Shown here piece after piece: positions 36,670-45,535 of a stretch of 64,000 bases of DNA. The stretch is from assembly GCA_902623735.1 (NCBI GenBank), contig CACNUU010000004.1, positions 25,540-89,539 of the forward strand, read 5' to 3'. The DNA is from an uncultured Pelagibacteraceae bacterium (GTDB taxonomy: Bacteria > Pseudomonadota > Alphaproteobacteria > Pelagibacterales > Pelagibacteraceae). The notes beneath the pieces were generated by a model. The model was given only the letters and a program-made list of their open reading frames with translations, did not search any database and was not told the origin of the DNA. The first letter of the stretch is position 1. Each line of letters starts with the position of its first letter. The position numbers and the translations under genes are program-made.

Positions 36670-38108
36670 AAAGTAAGTTATCGAATTTTTTAAAAAAAAT
36701 AATTCTTTTTTCAATTTTAATAATACCTAACATTGTTAATGCTGATTTTTTTGAGAATATATCCAATAAAATTGTTAATAATCCAAAAAGACTTAGTTAC
36801 GGTATTTCTGTTGCCGACATAGACCAAAATGAAAAATATGAATTTATAGTTACAGGATTTGGCTATCCTAATTTGGCCTTATCTTATGACAAAGGAAAAT
36901 TGATTAATGTTAATAGTCAAAAAATATTTTCTGATAAATTTAGAAAAACTATTGGGGTTGCTGCGTGTGATGTTGATAGAGATGGATATGAGGAAATATA
37001 TTTTTTAAACACTGATACTTACAGTGGAACAAAAAAATATTCTGATAGATTAATAGATTTAGAGGGAAAAAAGTTTTTAGATATGTTTGAAATTGAAAAA
37101 AATAAAGAGGAATTAAATCTAACAGCAGGAAGATCGGTTGCTTGTGTGGACAGAGAAGGTAATGGCGAATATGGTATTTATGTATCAAACTATGGAGGGC
37201 CAACAAGATTTTATGAGATTGAAGATAATAAGATTAAAGACAAATCTGCTGATTTAAATTTAGATAAGGTCACAGGTGGAAGAGCGGTTGTTTCAGGACA
37301 TATTTTAACCAATAGATCTGATATTTTTGCAGCAAATGAAAGAGGCGCAAACTTTCTTTTAAAAAATAACAATGGACTTTTTGAAGACGTAGCGTTTGAT
37401 TATCGAGTAGATGATGTGATCCAGAACGGTAGAGGAACAACATTATCAGATATACTTTATAGAGGAAGGCTGGATATAATAAGTGGTAATTGGCTGGGTT
37501 ATCATAGAGCTTATGTGTTGAGAGATGAAAAATTTAAAGACATAGGTAATATTAAATTTGATAAACCTTCTAGAATAAGAACCATTATATCTGCTGATTT
37601 TGATAATGACGGTTATGATGAAGTTTTTATGAATAACATAGCAGAGCCTAATAAGCTATTTAGAATAAAAGAGAATGGAATTTTCGAGGAAATAATTCTG
37701 GAAACCGGCCTTGAACCAGATGGGTTTGGCACAGGAGCTGCAGTTGCTGACATTGATGGAGATGGTATTTTAGAATTACTAATTTCTCGGGGTGAAAGTA
37801 AAGAACAACCATTAACTCTTTATAAAGCAAAAGTTAAAAAAGATAGTAAATATTTAAGAATAAAACCCTTAAATAAATATGGTGCACCAGCAAGAGGAGC
37901 TACTGTAACGTTGATAACTGATCAAAGAAAACATTCAAAAACTATTGATGCTGGTTCAGGTTACTTATGTCAAATGGAGCCTGTGGCACATTATGGAATT
38001 AGAAAAAATGAAAAAAATTTTAAATTTGAAGTGATGTGGACTAATGGCAAAAAAGAATTATTTAATATAAGTGAGTTAAATAAAACAATTACAATAACGC
38101 AAAAATGA
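36666..38108 (+). CDS. Secreted FG-GAP/VCBS repeat protein (CRTAC/ASPIC type)
   Basis: This 480-residue protein has an N-terminal signal peptide (IILFSILIIPNIVNA) and beta-propeller repeats with calcium-type loops: ADIDQNEKYEF, DVDRDGYEEI, DFDNDGYDEV and DIDGDGILEL. The C-terminal part (GAPARGATVTLITDQRKHSK, then AGSGYLCQMEP and HYGI) matches the ASPIC/UnbV domain of CRTAC1-like proteins. It is probably a periplasmic or surface binding protein; its ligand is unknown. It overlaps both neighbours by four bases. Confidence 0.85.
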   Translation: MKSKLSNFLKKIILFSILIIPNIVNADFFENISNKIVNNPKRLSYGISVADIDQNEKYEFIVTGFGYPNLALSYDKGKLINVNSQKIFSDKFRKTIGVAACDVDRDGYEEIYFLNTDTYSGTKKYSDRLIDLEGKKFLDMFEIEKNKEELNLTAGRSVACVDREGNGEYGIYVSNYGGPTRFYEIEDNKIKDKSADLNLDKVTGGRAVVSGHILTNRSDIFAANERGANFLLKNNNGLFEDVAFDYRVDDVIQNGRGTTLSDILYRGRLDIISGNWLGYHRAYVLRDEKFKDIGNIKFDKPSRIRTIISADFDNDGYDEVFMNNIAEPNKLFRIKENGIFEEIILETGLEPDGFGTGAAVADIDGDGILELLISRGESKEQPLTLYKAKVKKDSKYLRIKPLNKYGAPARGATVTLITDQRKHSKTIDAGSGYLCQMEPVAHYGIRKNEKNFKFEVMWTNGKKELFNISELNKTITITQK

Positions 38109-38794
38109 AAAAAATTTCTAACATATTAGTATTTATAATTATTATACTATTTAATTTTAATTCATTTGCTGAGGAAAAAAATTATCATAAAGAGTTAATT
38201 ACTGATTGGTCTAGAATATTTCCTGATCAAAATCGAAATGCAGCAGGTCCTAAATTTTTCAAATATATTATAGATAAAAAAATTACATATAAAGATTTCA
38301 TTGAATTTAACAAATTATATTGCGCAGTTTCAGGATCATTAATTGATCCTGGTAGTGAACCAGATTTTTTATTTGTTAATGAAAGTGAAACTAATATGAA
38401 AATTTGCGGAAATTATTACAAATGTTGCATCCCTTGTTCATGTGATATCATGAAATATTCTAAGGTTCAAAAAATGAAATATGAATTCATTGATGGCATT
38501 AAAGAATTTTTCGTTTTTACGATAAAAAATCCTTGTAATAAAAATGATTTTCCTAATAGAGTAAATAAAGACTATTTCTGTGATGGAAATAAAATTAATG
38601 ATAAGCAAGTTTATAATCTCAATGACCAAATTGTCATAGGATTACTACATGACGGAAGAAGTTGTAATAAAGATGAGATGGATTATGTAAAAAGTCATCA
38701 GGTTACTGGCAGATATTGTGAATTAAGAAACAATACCCCTTTGGAAAATTTAGATGCTGGGATGGGTGATATCTTTATAAAGCTTGCAAGATAA
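38105..38794 (+). CDS. Secreted cysteine-rich protein of unknown function
   Basis: I do not recognise this 229-residue protein. A signal peptide is clear (NILVFIIIILFNFNSFAEE). The mature part carries about ten cysteines, several clustered in ICGNYYKCCIPCSCDIMKY, with others in NPCNKND, YFCDG, RSCNKDE and YCELRN, which suggests disulfides or metal binding. The start overlaps the FG-GAP gene stop by four bases (ATGA), so both are probably made together and exported. Confidence 0.75.
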   Translation: MKKISNILVFIIIILFNFNSFAEEKNYHKELITDWSRIFPDQNRNAAGPKFFKYIIDKKITYKDFIEFNKLYCAVSGSLIDPGSEPDFLFVNESETNMKICGNYYKCCIPCSCDIMKYSKVQKMKYEFIDGIKEFFVFTIKNPCNKNDFPNRVNKDYFCDGNKINDKQVYNLNDQIVIGLLHDGRSCNKDEMDYVKSHQVTGRYCELRNNTPLENLDAGMGDIFIKLAR

Positions 38795-38837
38795 AATTTT
38801 TGAGAATTTAAAATTAAATATGTATAGTAATTAAATA

Positions 38838-39557
38838 TTGAATATTATCATTTTACAGCATATTAAAATTGAAGATCCAGGTTACATAAAAGACCTAATG
38901 TTAGCTGATGGATTAAACCTTACTACAATTGAACTAGATGAAGGTGAAAAAATTCCGGATGATTTAACCAAATTTGATGCAATGTTTTGTATGGGTGGTC
39001 CAATGGATACCTTTATGGAAAAAGAGTATCCATGGTTAATCGAAGAAAAAAGAAAGATTAAAGAGTTTGTGGTAGATTTAAAAAAACCTTACTTGGGTTT
39101 TTGTTTGGGTTGTCAATTATTAGGAGAGGTTGTTGGAGGGAAAGTTGTAAGGTCTACTCCAGCAGAAATTGGTATGATGGATATAGATTTTACTAAAGAA
39201 AAAAAACAAGATAGTTTATTCTCCAAGTTTCCGGATAAAATTAAAAGTCTACAATGGCATTCATACGAAGTTCAAGGTATTGAAAATAATTCTGATATTA
39301 CTTTATTAGCATCATCACCAGTGACTAAATTTCAAATTTTTAAATATCAAGATCATGCTTATGGAATTCAATTTCACATTGAAATTAAAGATTCAACAGT
39401 TAATGAGTGGGGTTGTGTGCCAGAATACAAAAAAGCTCTCGAGGATCAACTTGGTGAAGGCGCATTAGAGAAATTTGATCAATCTGCTAAAAAAAATATT
39501 GCAGATATGAATAATTATTCAAAAATTTTATATAACAATTTCAAAAAACTCTTATGA
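38838..39557 (+). CDS. Class I glutamine amidotransferase (GMP-synthase-like)
   Basis: This 239-residue protein is a stand-alone class I amidotransferase domain. The nucleophile elbow is YLGFCLGCQLLGEVVGGKVV (Cys in GFCLGC), and the His-Glu pair lies in GIQFHIEIKDS. The start is a TTG at 38838, since no ATG precedes the conserved IIILQHIKIEDPGYI. Its partner enzyme is not in the window; homologues act in purine or gamma-glutamyl metabolism. Its stop overlaps the next small gene (ATGA). Confidence 0.86.
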   Translation: MNIIILQHIKIEDPGYIKDLMLADGLNLTTIELDEGEKIPDDLTKFDAMFCMGGPMDTFMEKEYPWLIEEKRKIKEFVVDLKKPYLGFCLGCQLLGEVVGGKVVRSTPAEIGMMDIDFTKEKKQDSLFSKFPDKIKSLQWHSYEVQGIENNSDITLLASSPVTKFQIFKYQDHAYGIQFHIEIKDSTVNEWGCVPEYKKALEDQLGEGALEKFDQSAKKNIADMNNYSKILYNNFKKLL

Positions 39558-39691
39558 GCAAAAAAAGAAAAAAATTGAAAAAGAAAAATCCAATGGCGAA
39601 ATTATTAAGTTCACCAATGCTAAGAAATAAAATAGTAAAAAATAAAAAAAAAATTTATAATAGAAAAAAATTCAAGTTGGAAAGTGAGTAA
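39554..39691 (+). CDS. ArfA-like small basic protein (candidate ribosome-rescue factor)
   Basis: A 45-residue protein starts four bases before the amidotransferase stop. After a Lys-rich start comes MAKLLSSPMLRNKIVKNKKK, then IYNRKKFK. This follows the ArfA core spacing ('ALLxDPLFRxRVxxNKKGxGxYxRK'). In E. coli, ArfA recruits RF2 to stalled ribosomes, and its active form lacks the C-terminal tail, as does this protein. The match is by eye and short, so function is a hypothesis. It may be an alphaproteobacterial basic protein of another role. Confidence 0.6.
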   Translation: MSKKRKKLKKKNPMAKLLSSPMLRNKIVKNKKKIYNRKKFKLESE

Positions 39692-39696
39692 AGAAT

Positions 39697-39918
39697 ATGA
39701 ATAATAAAATTTTTGAGTGGGCAGGAGTTATTACAGCTATATTATATTCATTATTTGTAGCAATGAATATTGGTATAGAGTTTTTTGGTTTTTGTTTATT
39801 ACTTATATCTGCAATCTTAATTGGAATTTGGGCTTATAGAGGTGGTCATAGAGGAATTTTATTTTTGCAATTTTTTTATGCAACAGCAGGAATTATTGGA
39901 ATGTTTAGGTGGTTCTAA
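39697..39918 (+). CDS. Small membrane protein
   Basis: This 73-residue protein is almost wholly hydrophobic, with two or three membrane segments (WAGVITAILYSLFVAMNIGI; FFGFCLLLISAILIGIWAY; GILFLQFFYATAGIIGMF). The Gly/His/Arg loop AYRGGHRG separates the last two. I do not recognise a named family. It lies five bases after the ArfA-like gene and its end overlaps the convergent photolyase-like gene by four bases. Confidence 0.65.
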   Translation: MNNKIFEWAGVITAILYSLFVAMNIGIEFFGFCLLLISAILIGIWAYRGGHRGILFLQFFYATAGIIGMFRWF

Positions 39919-41054
39919 TTGAAAGTTGTAATTATTTTAGGAATATAATTTTTAAAATTAAAAAAACCTTTATTACAATATTGCCAAGAATATTGATCAA
40001 GTTTTCTAAATAGAAAATCTAATTTTAAACCATTTGAATTTAAATAATCTAGGTTTTCCCCAACAGTTGGATATAAACCAATTATACTTTCACTTATATT
40101 TTTAATTTCACTGATATCTACTACTTCACAATCAATAGAATTATCTTTCAACCTTTGTTTTTGATCATCAATTAAAAGAGATTTAAATTTAATAACTTTT
40201 TCACTAAGTTTGATAGTTCGATTTTCATTTTTATTTGAAATTATATAAATTTTTTTAAACTTATGATTTTGAAAATCAGTGTTTTCAAAAGAGAGATTAT
40301 TTTCAAAAACTAATAAGTTTTTATTTTCTATATTTTTATTAATAAAATCTTGTTTGATAATTGAGTAAGTTTTTTCTGAAACTATAGGGGGTGCATTTTC
40401 ATTTAACTTAATATTATCAAATCTATTGATAGTGAATTTTTTAATATTCCATTCGCTTGCTAAGTAATGTTTTCCTTGTGTTTGAACTCCAGCTACCCAC
40501 CTCCAACCAAGAGTATTCGATGCAGCATCCCCATCAAAAAGATGTTGCATAAAAAATTCTGCTCCCAATTGCCAGGGTAACTCTAAAGTGAAAATCCAAA
40601 TACTAGCAAACCACATTCTAGTATGATTGTGTAAATAGTTGTTTTCTTTAAGTTCATTTACCCATTCATTAAAACATTCAATATTAGTTTTGCCCTCAAT
40701 TGCAGCTAGATAATTTTTTTCATTTTTAAATTCTTCTCTAATTTTATTTAATTCTATTAAATAGTCTGACCAAACATTTGGTCTCAATTCTAACCAACCC
40801 TTCCAATATGTTCTCCATAAAACTTCTTGAATAAATTTTTCATTTTTTGAAAAAGAAAATTTATTTAAAGATTTTTTAATTATTTCCTGCTCATTAAGAA
40901 TCCCATGCGTAATGTAAGGAGAGAGGCAAGAAATATTTGATCTTTTTTTAGGACCAAAATCAAAATTTCTTAGTTTAGAATAATCTGAAAGATTGTTTTC
41001 AATAAAATTATGTAATTTCTCAACGGCCTTAGCCCTCGATGCTTTAAAATTCAT
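39915..41054 (-). CDS. Photolyase-related protein with FAD domain first
   Basis: The first 215 or so residues match the photolyase FAD-binding domain: NISCLSPYITHGILNEQEII, FIQEVLWRTYWKGWLELRP, NNYLHNHTRMWFASIWIFTL and DGDAASNTLGWRWVAGVQTQ. The usual N-terminal alpha/beta antenna domain is absent. Instead about 140 residues follow, with NLLVFENNLSFENTDF and KVIKFKSLLIDDQKQRLKDN, resembling a degenerate alpha/beta domain placed last, ending KGFFNFKNYIP. A light-dependent function is plausible; repair activity is not assured. Confidence 0.85.
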   Translation of the reverse strand: MNFKASRAKAVEKLHNFIENNLSDYSKLRNFDFGPKKRSNISCLSPYITHGILNEQEIIKKSLNKFSFSKNEKFIQEVLWRTYWKGWLELRPNVWSDYLIELNKIREEFKNEKNYLAAIEGKTNIECFNEWVNELKENNYLHNHTRMWFASIWIFTLELPWQLGAEFFMQHLFDGDAASNTLGWRWVAGVQTQGKHYLASEWNIKKFTINRFDNIKLNENAPPIVSEKTYSIIKQDFINKNIENKNLLVFENNLSFENTDFQNHKFKKIYIISNKNENRTIKLSEKVIKFKSLLIDDQKQRLKDNSIDCEVVDISEIKNISESIIGLYPTVGENLDYLNSNGLKLDFLFRKLDQYSWQYCNKGFFNFKNYIPKIITTFN

Positions 41055-41059
41055 TTTTA

Positions 41060-41440
41060 CTATTTTGATTTCTTTTTCTTTAAACCAAGTTTGTCACTAT
41101 GTCTTAATCTTAAAATTACAATTGCTCCAGCAATTAGTACTATCGCAACAGCCTCATAAACAAGTGCCGCAGGATCCATTTCTTTTCCCTGAAGTATAAT
41201 AAATCGAGCTAGGGCTGTAATTGCTATCAATAATGGTAATGTAATACTGATTGATTGCTGATCCCAAAATACTCTAACCATTGCTAAAACCTCAAGATAT
41301 AGGAACATTAAAAGTAGATCTGCTAAAGTTACAGATTGGTTTAAAAACATTTTTTTGATTTCTATTCCAACAGCAATTACTGTGCTCACTAAAATGATGC
41401 ACATTAAAATTAGTTGTAAATTTTTTGCTATATTTTGCAT
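41060..41440 (-). CDS. psiE: PsiE-family membrane protein
   Basis: This 126-residue protein has about four membrane helices and the PsiE core TLADLLLMFLYLEVLAMV, followed by LPLLIAITALARFIILQ and a C-terminal helix ending VILRLRH. In E. coli psiE is induced by phosphate starvation, but the protein's function is unknown. Phosphate control cannot be seen here. It starts two bases past the stop of the next minus-strand gene upstream. Confidence 0.85.
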   Translation of the reverse strand: MQNIAKNLQLILMCIILVSTVIAVGIEIKKMFLNQSVTLADLLLMFLYLEVLAMVRVFWDQQSISITLPLLIAITALARFIILQGKEMDPAALVYEAVAIVLIAGAIVILRLRHSDKLGLKKKKSK

Positions 41441-41442
41441 TA

Positions 41443-41898
41443 TTAATCTTTACTAAATGGTAGCCATTTTTCAAATACTGATTTTGAGGAACCTTCATAT
41501 GGAATTGAGTAAGAATAAGGATTTGGGCTAGTTAACACTTCAATTCCTTTAGAAAAAACAAATATAAATACGATTACAAAGACGAGAACCATTATTTTGA
41601 AAGGGTCAAAATTTTTGGTTTTAAAAACACTAGACGAGTTTTCTTCAGCTCTATGGAAATGTTTAAAGGTCATGTATACGGCGAATATCAAACCAATATG
41701 CGCCAAAAAAAGACCAGTCCAACCAAATACAAAAGTTGTATAAGAAAAAACGTATAGGCTAAAAACTGTTGTCCAAATAAAACTTAAGACTAATAGAATT
41801 TGTAATCTAACAGTTTTGGGAAGAGACCGAAGATCATTTTTACTATCATCAAACAAAATGTTTGCTGTATCTTTCATCCAATTTTTTAACGATTCCAT
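41443..41898 (-). CDS. Uncharacterised three-helix membrane protein
   Basis: This 151-residue protein has three hydrophobic segments (LQILLVLSFIWTTVFSLYVF; FVFGWTGLFLAHIGLIFAVY; FKIMVLVFVIVFIFVFSKGI) and a charged start. No family is recognised. It probably forms an operon with psiE, which follows two bases later. The C-terminal end, SVFEKWLPFSKD, is outside the membrane. Confidence 0.65.
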   Translation of the reverse strand: MESLKNWMKDTANILFDDSKNDLRSLPKTVRLQILLVLSFIWTTVFSLYVFSYTTFVFGWTGLFLAHIGLIFAVYMTFKHFHRAEENSSSVFKTKNFDPFKIMVLVFVIVFIFVFSKGIEVLTSPNPYSYSIPYEGSSKSVFEKWLPFSKD

Positions 41899-41955
41899 GA
41901 TTCTAAGATATAACTTAAAATAAATTTAACAAACTATAATTTGACCTAATTTTTA

Positions 41956-43143
41956 TTAATAATAGAGTTTTTTCTTATGATAATTAATAAATTTTTCAAC
42001 ATTAGATTTATTAAAGGTTTTATTTTCCTCGAATGAAACTTTTTTCATTGAGTAAGCATTACTAGTTGTAATTCTAGATTGAATGGTAATATTACCCTTA
42101 TATAATTTTAGTTTTATAGATCCATTTACTTTATTTCTTTTTAAATCAACAATTTTCTGTAGTTTAAATCTTTCTTTTGAATACCAATAGCCATTATAAA
42201 TTAATTCAGCATATCTAGACATAATAGCATCCTTTTTGTGCATCGTTTCTTTATCCAATGTAACTGACTCAATTGCTCGATGTGCGTATATCAGAAGTGT
42301 TCCGCCCGGCGTTTCATAAACACCTCTAGACTTGATGCCTAAAAATCTATTTTCAACTAAATCAACTCTACCAATACCATTTTTTCCAGCTACAAAATTT
42401 AATTTAGAAAGAATTTTTTCAGGACTTATTTTTTTTCCATTAATACCAATTGGATCTCCATTTTTAAAATTAATCGTTACAAAAGTTGCTTTGTTAGGTG
42501 CTTTTTCAGGAGATGTTGTTCTTTGAAAAATAAACTCTGGAGCAGAATTTTTTGGGTTCTCTAAAATTTTACCCTCGGTTGAGGTATGATATAAGTTATC
42601 ATCAACAGAAAAAGGCGGAGCACCTTTTTTATCTTTAGGTATAGTTATGCCATGTTTTTTAGCATAACGAATTAAATCAGTTCTCGATTTTAATTTCCAA
42701 ATTCTCCAAGGAGCAATTACTTTTATTTTTGGGCCAAAATAGTGATATGCAAGTTCAAATCTTACCTGATCATTTCCTTTACCAGTTGCACCATGAGATA
42801 CTGCATAAGCACTATATTTTTTTGCTACATTAATTTGATCTTTAGCAATCAACGGTCTTGCAATAGATGTGCCTAATAAATAAATACCTTCATATATCGC
42901 GTGACCTCTTATCATTGGAAAGACATAATCTTTCACAAAAATATTTTTTAAATCTTTTATTATGATTTTTTTAACACCAAACTTTTTTGCATTTCTTATT
43001 ATTTTTTTCCGGTCAATTTCCTGACCAATATCTGCAGTGTAGCAAATTACTTCAGCATTATAATTTTCTTGTAACCATTTAAGTATTATAGAGGTATCGA
43101 GCCCTCCTGAATAAGCCAATACTATTCTTGATTTGGATTTCAT
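41956..43143 (-). CDS. argG: Argininosuccinate synthase
   Basis: ArgG ligates citrulline and aspartate using ATP. The 395-residue protein has the PP-loop VLAYSGGLDTSIILKWL, AVSHGATGKGNDQVRFE, and the C-terminal synthase domain with NRFLGIKSRGVYETPGGTLL. DNLYHTSTEGKILE is also typical. Length is normal. argH is not in the window. Confidence 0.97.
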   Translation of the reverse strand: MKSKSRIVLAYSGGLDTSIILKWLQENYNAEVICYTADIGQEIDRKKIIRNAKKFGVKKIIIKDLKNIFVKDYVFPMIRGHAIYEGIYLLGTSIARPLIAKDQINVAKKYSAYAVSHGATGKGNDQVRFELAYHYFGPKIKVIAPWRIWKLKSRTDLIRYAKKHGITIPKDKKGAPPFSVDDNLYHTSTEGKILENPKNSAPEFIFQRTTSPEKAPNKATFVTINFKNGDPIGINGKKISPEKILSKLNFVAGKNGIGRVDLVENRFLGIKSRGVYETPGGTLLIYAHRAIESVTLDKETMHKKDAIMSRYAELIYNGYWYSKERFKLQKIVDLKRNKVNGSIKLKLYKGNITIQSRITTSNAYSMKKVSFEENKTFNKSNVEKFINYHKKKLYY

Positions 43144-43146
43144 TAA

Positions 43147-43659
43147 TTAACTGCAGGCTTTTTTTGCAGAATTGTAAGCTTTAGTAAATCCTAAAAGTGA
43201 ATAATGATCAATTGTCTGTGAACCCTTTTCATTATAACCAGTAACCATGATTCTTGATCCTTTTTTCATTACTTTAACCATTATTTTTTCTTTTTTGTTA
43301 CTGGTCATCCATGCAAATCCTTGCTGTTTAATATCGAACTTAAATTTGTTATTTCCTGAAGTTGCTAAAACAGAATTATTTTTATTGAACTCATAACCTG
43401 CAGTAGCACTGATTTCATTCGAAATTTTTTCACCTGGTCTAAATGTAACAAATAGACGTGCATCTCTTTTATTTTTTTTTGGTGCTTGTAAAACTGGAAC
43501 TGATTGAGCAAAACAGACTTTGCCAGAAGGTTCTGACATAACCATAACTTCCCAATCTTTATATTTACCGATCTTTTTTAAATCATCTGCGAAAATTTTT
43601 GATAAAGAAACAATTGATATCACCAGTGCTAAAAATAAAGTATTTTTAATTATGGACAT
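43147..43659 (-). CDS. IalB-like (invasion-associated locus B) secreted protein
   Basis: This 170-residue protein has a signal peptide (MSIIKNTLFLALVISIVSLS then KIFAD) and the IalB-type pattern: KYKDWEVMVMSEPSGKVCFA, RLFVTFRPGEKISNEIS, AWMTSNKKEKIMVKVMKKGS, and GFTKAYNSAKKAC at the end with a paired Cys. In Alphaproteobacteria such proteins are periplasmic and common in free-living species, so invasion is not implied. The end lies four bases before argG begins. Confidence 0.85.
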   Translation of the reverse strand: MSIIKNTLFLALVISIVSLSKIFADDLKKIGKYKDWEVMVMSEPSGKVCFAQSVPVLQAPKKNKRDARLFVTFRPGEKISNEISATAGYEFNKNNSVLATSGNNKFKFDIKQQGFAWMTSNKKEKIMVKVMKKGSRIMVTGYNEKGSQTIDHYSLLGFTKAYNSAKKACS

Positions 43660-44690
43660 GGATTTGGATATTTTTTTTGTACATTGTTAATTTCATTAAT
43701 TACTTCACTCGTTAAACTTACATTTACACTTTCTATATTTGTTTTCAACTGTTCCATTGTCGTAGCTCCAATAATTACGCTAGTCATAAAAGGCTGAATT
43801 TCACAAAATTTTAAAGACATTTTTGTAAAATCAATATTAAACTTTTTTGATATTTTATAATATTCTTCGATAGCTTTTTGACCATTATCGTTTTTATATC
43901 TGGTAAAATCTTTAAATAGTTTCATTCTTGATTTAGCGGGTAGTTCATTATTTCTATATTTACCTGTTAAGTATCCAAACGCTAATGGAGAGTAAGCCAA
44001 TAATCCACTTTTCTCTCGTACAGAAATCTCTGCTAAACCAACCTCATATGTTCTATTAAGTAAATTATAAGGATTTTGAACTGACATCATTTTTGGTAGG
44101 CCCTTTAATTTGGAGATTTCAAGAAACTTTGATAATCCCCAAGCAGTTTCATTCGATAAACCTATGTATCTTATTTTTCCTTGATTAATAAATTTATCTA
44201 AGTTTTCTAAAATTTCTTCAAAAGGTGTCCAATCCTTATCATTTTCGTCATGTTCATATCCATGTTTTCCAAAAAAATTTGTATTTCTCTCTGGCCAATG
44301 AAGTTGGTATAAATCTATATAGTCAGTTTTTAATCTTTTAAGACTTTCATCAAGCGCCTGAGTAATCTTTTTTTGTCCAAAATTATATCCACCACCTCTA
44401 ATATATTTATTTGAAGTATTTCCGCATACTTTTGTTGCAATGATAACTTTGTCTCTTTTATTTGTTTTTTGAAACCAATTTCCAATTATTCTTTCTGTTT
44501 CCCCGTAAGTTTCTGCTCTCATTGGAATTGAATAAATTTCTGCTGTATCCCAAAAATTTACACCATGATCTAAAGCATAATCCATTTGTTGAAACCCTTC
44601 ATCTTGAGTATTTTGTTCACCCCAAGTCATTGTACCGAGACAAATTGTGCTAACATTAAGATCAGTATTACCTAGTTTTTTATAATTCAT
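43650..44690 (-). CDS. Aldo/keto reductase (Tas-like)
   Basis: This 346-residue protein shows GNTDLNVSTICLGTMTWGEQ, FWDTAEIYSIPMRAETYGET with the catalytic Asp and Tyr, VIIATKV with the Lys, and DLYQLHWPERN with the His. VIIGATTMEQLKTNIE is the NADPH-binding C-terminal part. The long insertion after the active Tyr is like Tas/YghZ. It overlaps the IalB-like gene by 10 bases. Substrate unknown. Confidence 0.93.
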   Translation of the reverse strand: MNYKKLGNTDLNVSTICLGTMTWGEQNTQDEGFQQMDYALDHGVNFWDTAEIYSIPMRAETYGETERIIGNWFQKTNKRDKVIIATKVCGNTSNKYIRGGGYNFGQKKITQALDESLKRLKTDYIDLYQLHWPERNTNFFGKHGYEHDENDKDWTPFEEILENLDKFINQGKIRYIGLSNETAWGLSKFLEISKLKGLPKMMSVQNPYNLLNRTYEVGLAEISVREKSGLLAYSPLAFGYLTGKYRNNELPAKSRMKLFKDFTRYKNDNGQKAIEEYYKISKKFNIDFTKMSLKFCEIQPFMTSVIIGATTMEQLKTNIESVNVSLTSEVINEINNVQKKYPNPCP

Positions 44691-44768
44691 TCAGGTTTTT
44701 TGAGTTAATTTTATTAATCTTTTAAGGTATCTTGAATAATTAGTAAAAGATTATATATATTTCTAAAT

Positions 44769-45530
44769 ATGGAATTTGATAAAAAAGGTATTTTAGCAAG
44801 AGCAAAAGCATCAGCTCAAGAAACAGTTGTAACAGACGAAGGTTTAAGAGCCTACATGCTTAAAGTTTATAACTATATGGCTACAGGAGTTTTGCTGACA
44901 GGTATAATAGCTCTTCTTACATTTAAAATGTCAGTGGTTACCGATGCCTCTGGGTCTATAGTAGGCCTCACACAGATGGGTAATGCGATTTATCTATCAG
45001 GCTTAAAATGGCTTGTAATGTTAGCGCCACTTGGAATTGTTTTTTATATGAGCTTTGGAATCAATAAGATGAGTGCATCGAAAGCACAAACAACATTCTG
45101 GATTTTTGCAGCACTGATGGGCTTATCATTATCTTCAATTTTATTGGTTTACACTGGAATGAGTGTTACTAGAGTGTTCTTTATCACTTCTGCAACTTTT
45201 GGGGCAATGAGTATTTATGGATATACGACCAAAAGAGACCTAACAAAATTAGGTTCATTTCTTATGATGGGTTTAATTGGAATTATCATAGCTTCGATTG
45301 TAAATATTTTTATGAAATCTTCTATGATGTATTTTGTAATTTCTATTTTAGGAGTTCTTATATTTGTAGGTTTAACAGCATATGATACTCAAAAAATTAA
45401 AAATATGTATACAGCCTCAGACTCAGGTGAGCTAATGGGTAAAAAAGCTGTTATGGGTGCTCTTACTCTGTATTTAGACTTTATTAATTTATTTATAATG
45501 CTTCTAAGACTGTTTGGTCAGCGTAGATAA
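44769..45530 (+). CDS. Bax inhibitor-1/YccA-family membrane protein
   Basis: This 253-residue protein has about seven membrane helices and the family pattern: LRAYMLKVYNYMATGVLLTG, a central FFITSATFGAMSIYGYTTKR, and VGLTAYDTQKIKNMY with the conserved Asp near the end. Homologues are Ca2+-leak channels or FtsH modulators. It stands alone, divergent from the aldo/keto reductase across 78 bases. Confidence 0.93.
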   Translation: MEFDKKGILARAKASAQETVVTDEGLRAYMLKVYNYMATGVLLTGIIALLTFKMSVVTDASGSIVGLTQMGNAIYLSGLKWLVMLAPLGIVFYMSFGINKMSASKAQTTFWIFAALMGLSLSSILLVYTGMSVTRVFFITSATFGAMSIYGYTTKRDLTKLGSFLMMGLIGIIIASIVNIFMKSSMMYFVISILGVLIFVGLTAYDTQKIKNMYTASDSGELMGKKAVMGALTLYLDFINLFIMLLRLFGQRR

Positions 45531-45535
45531 TTTTT

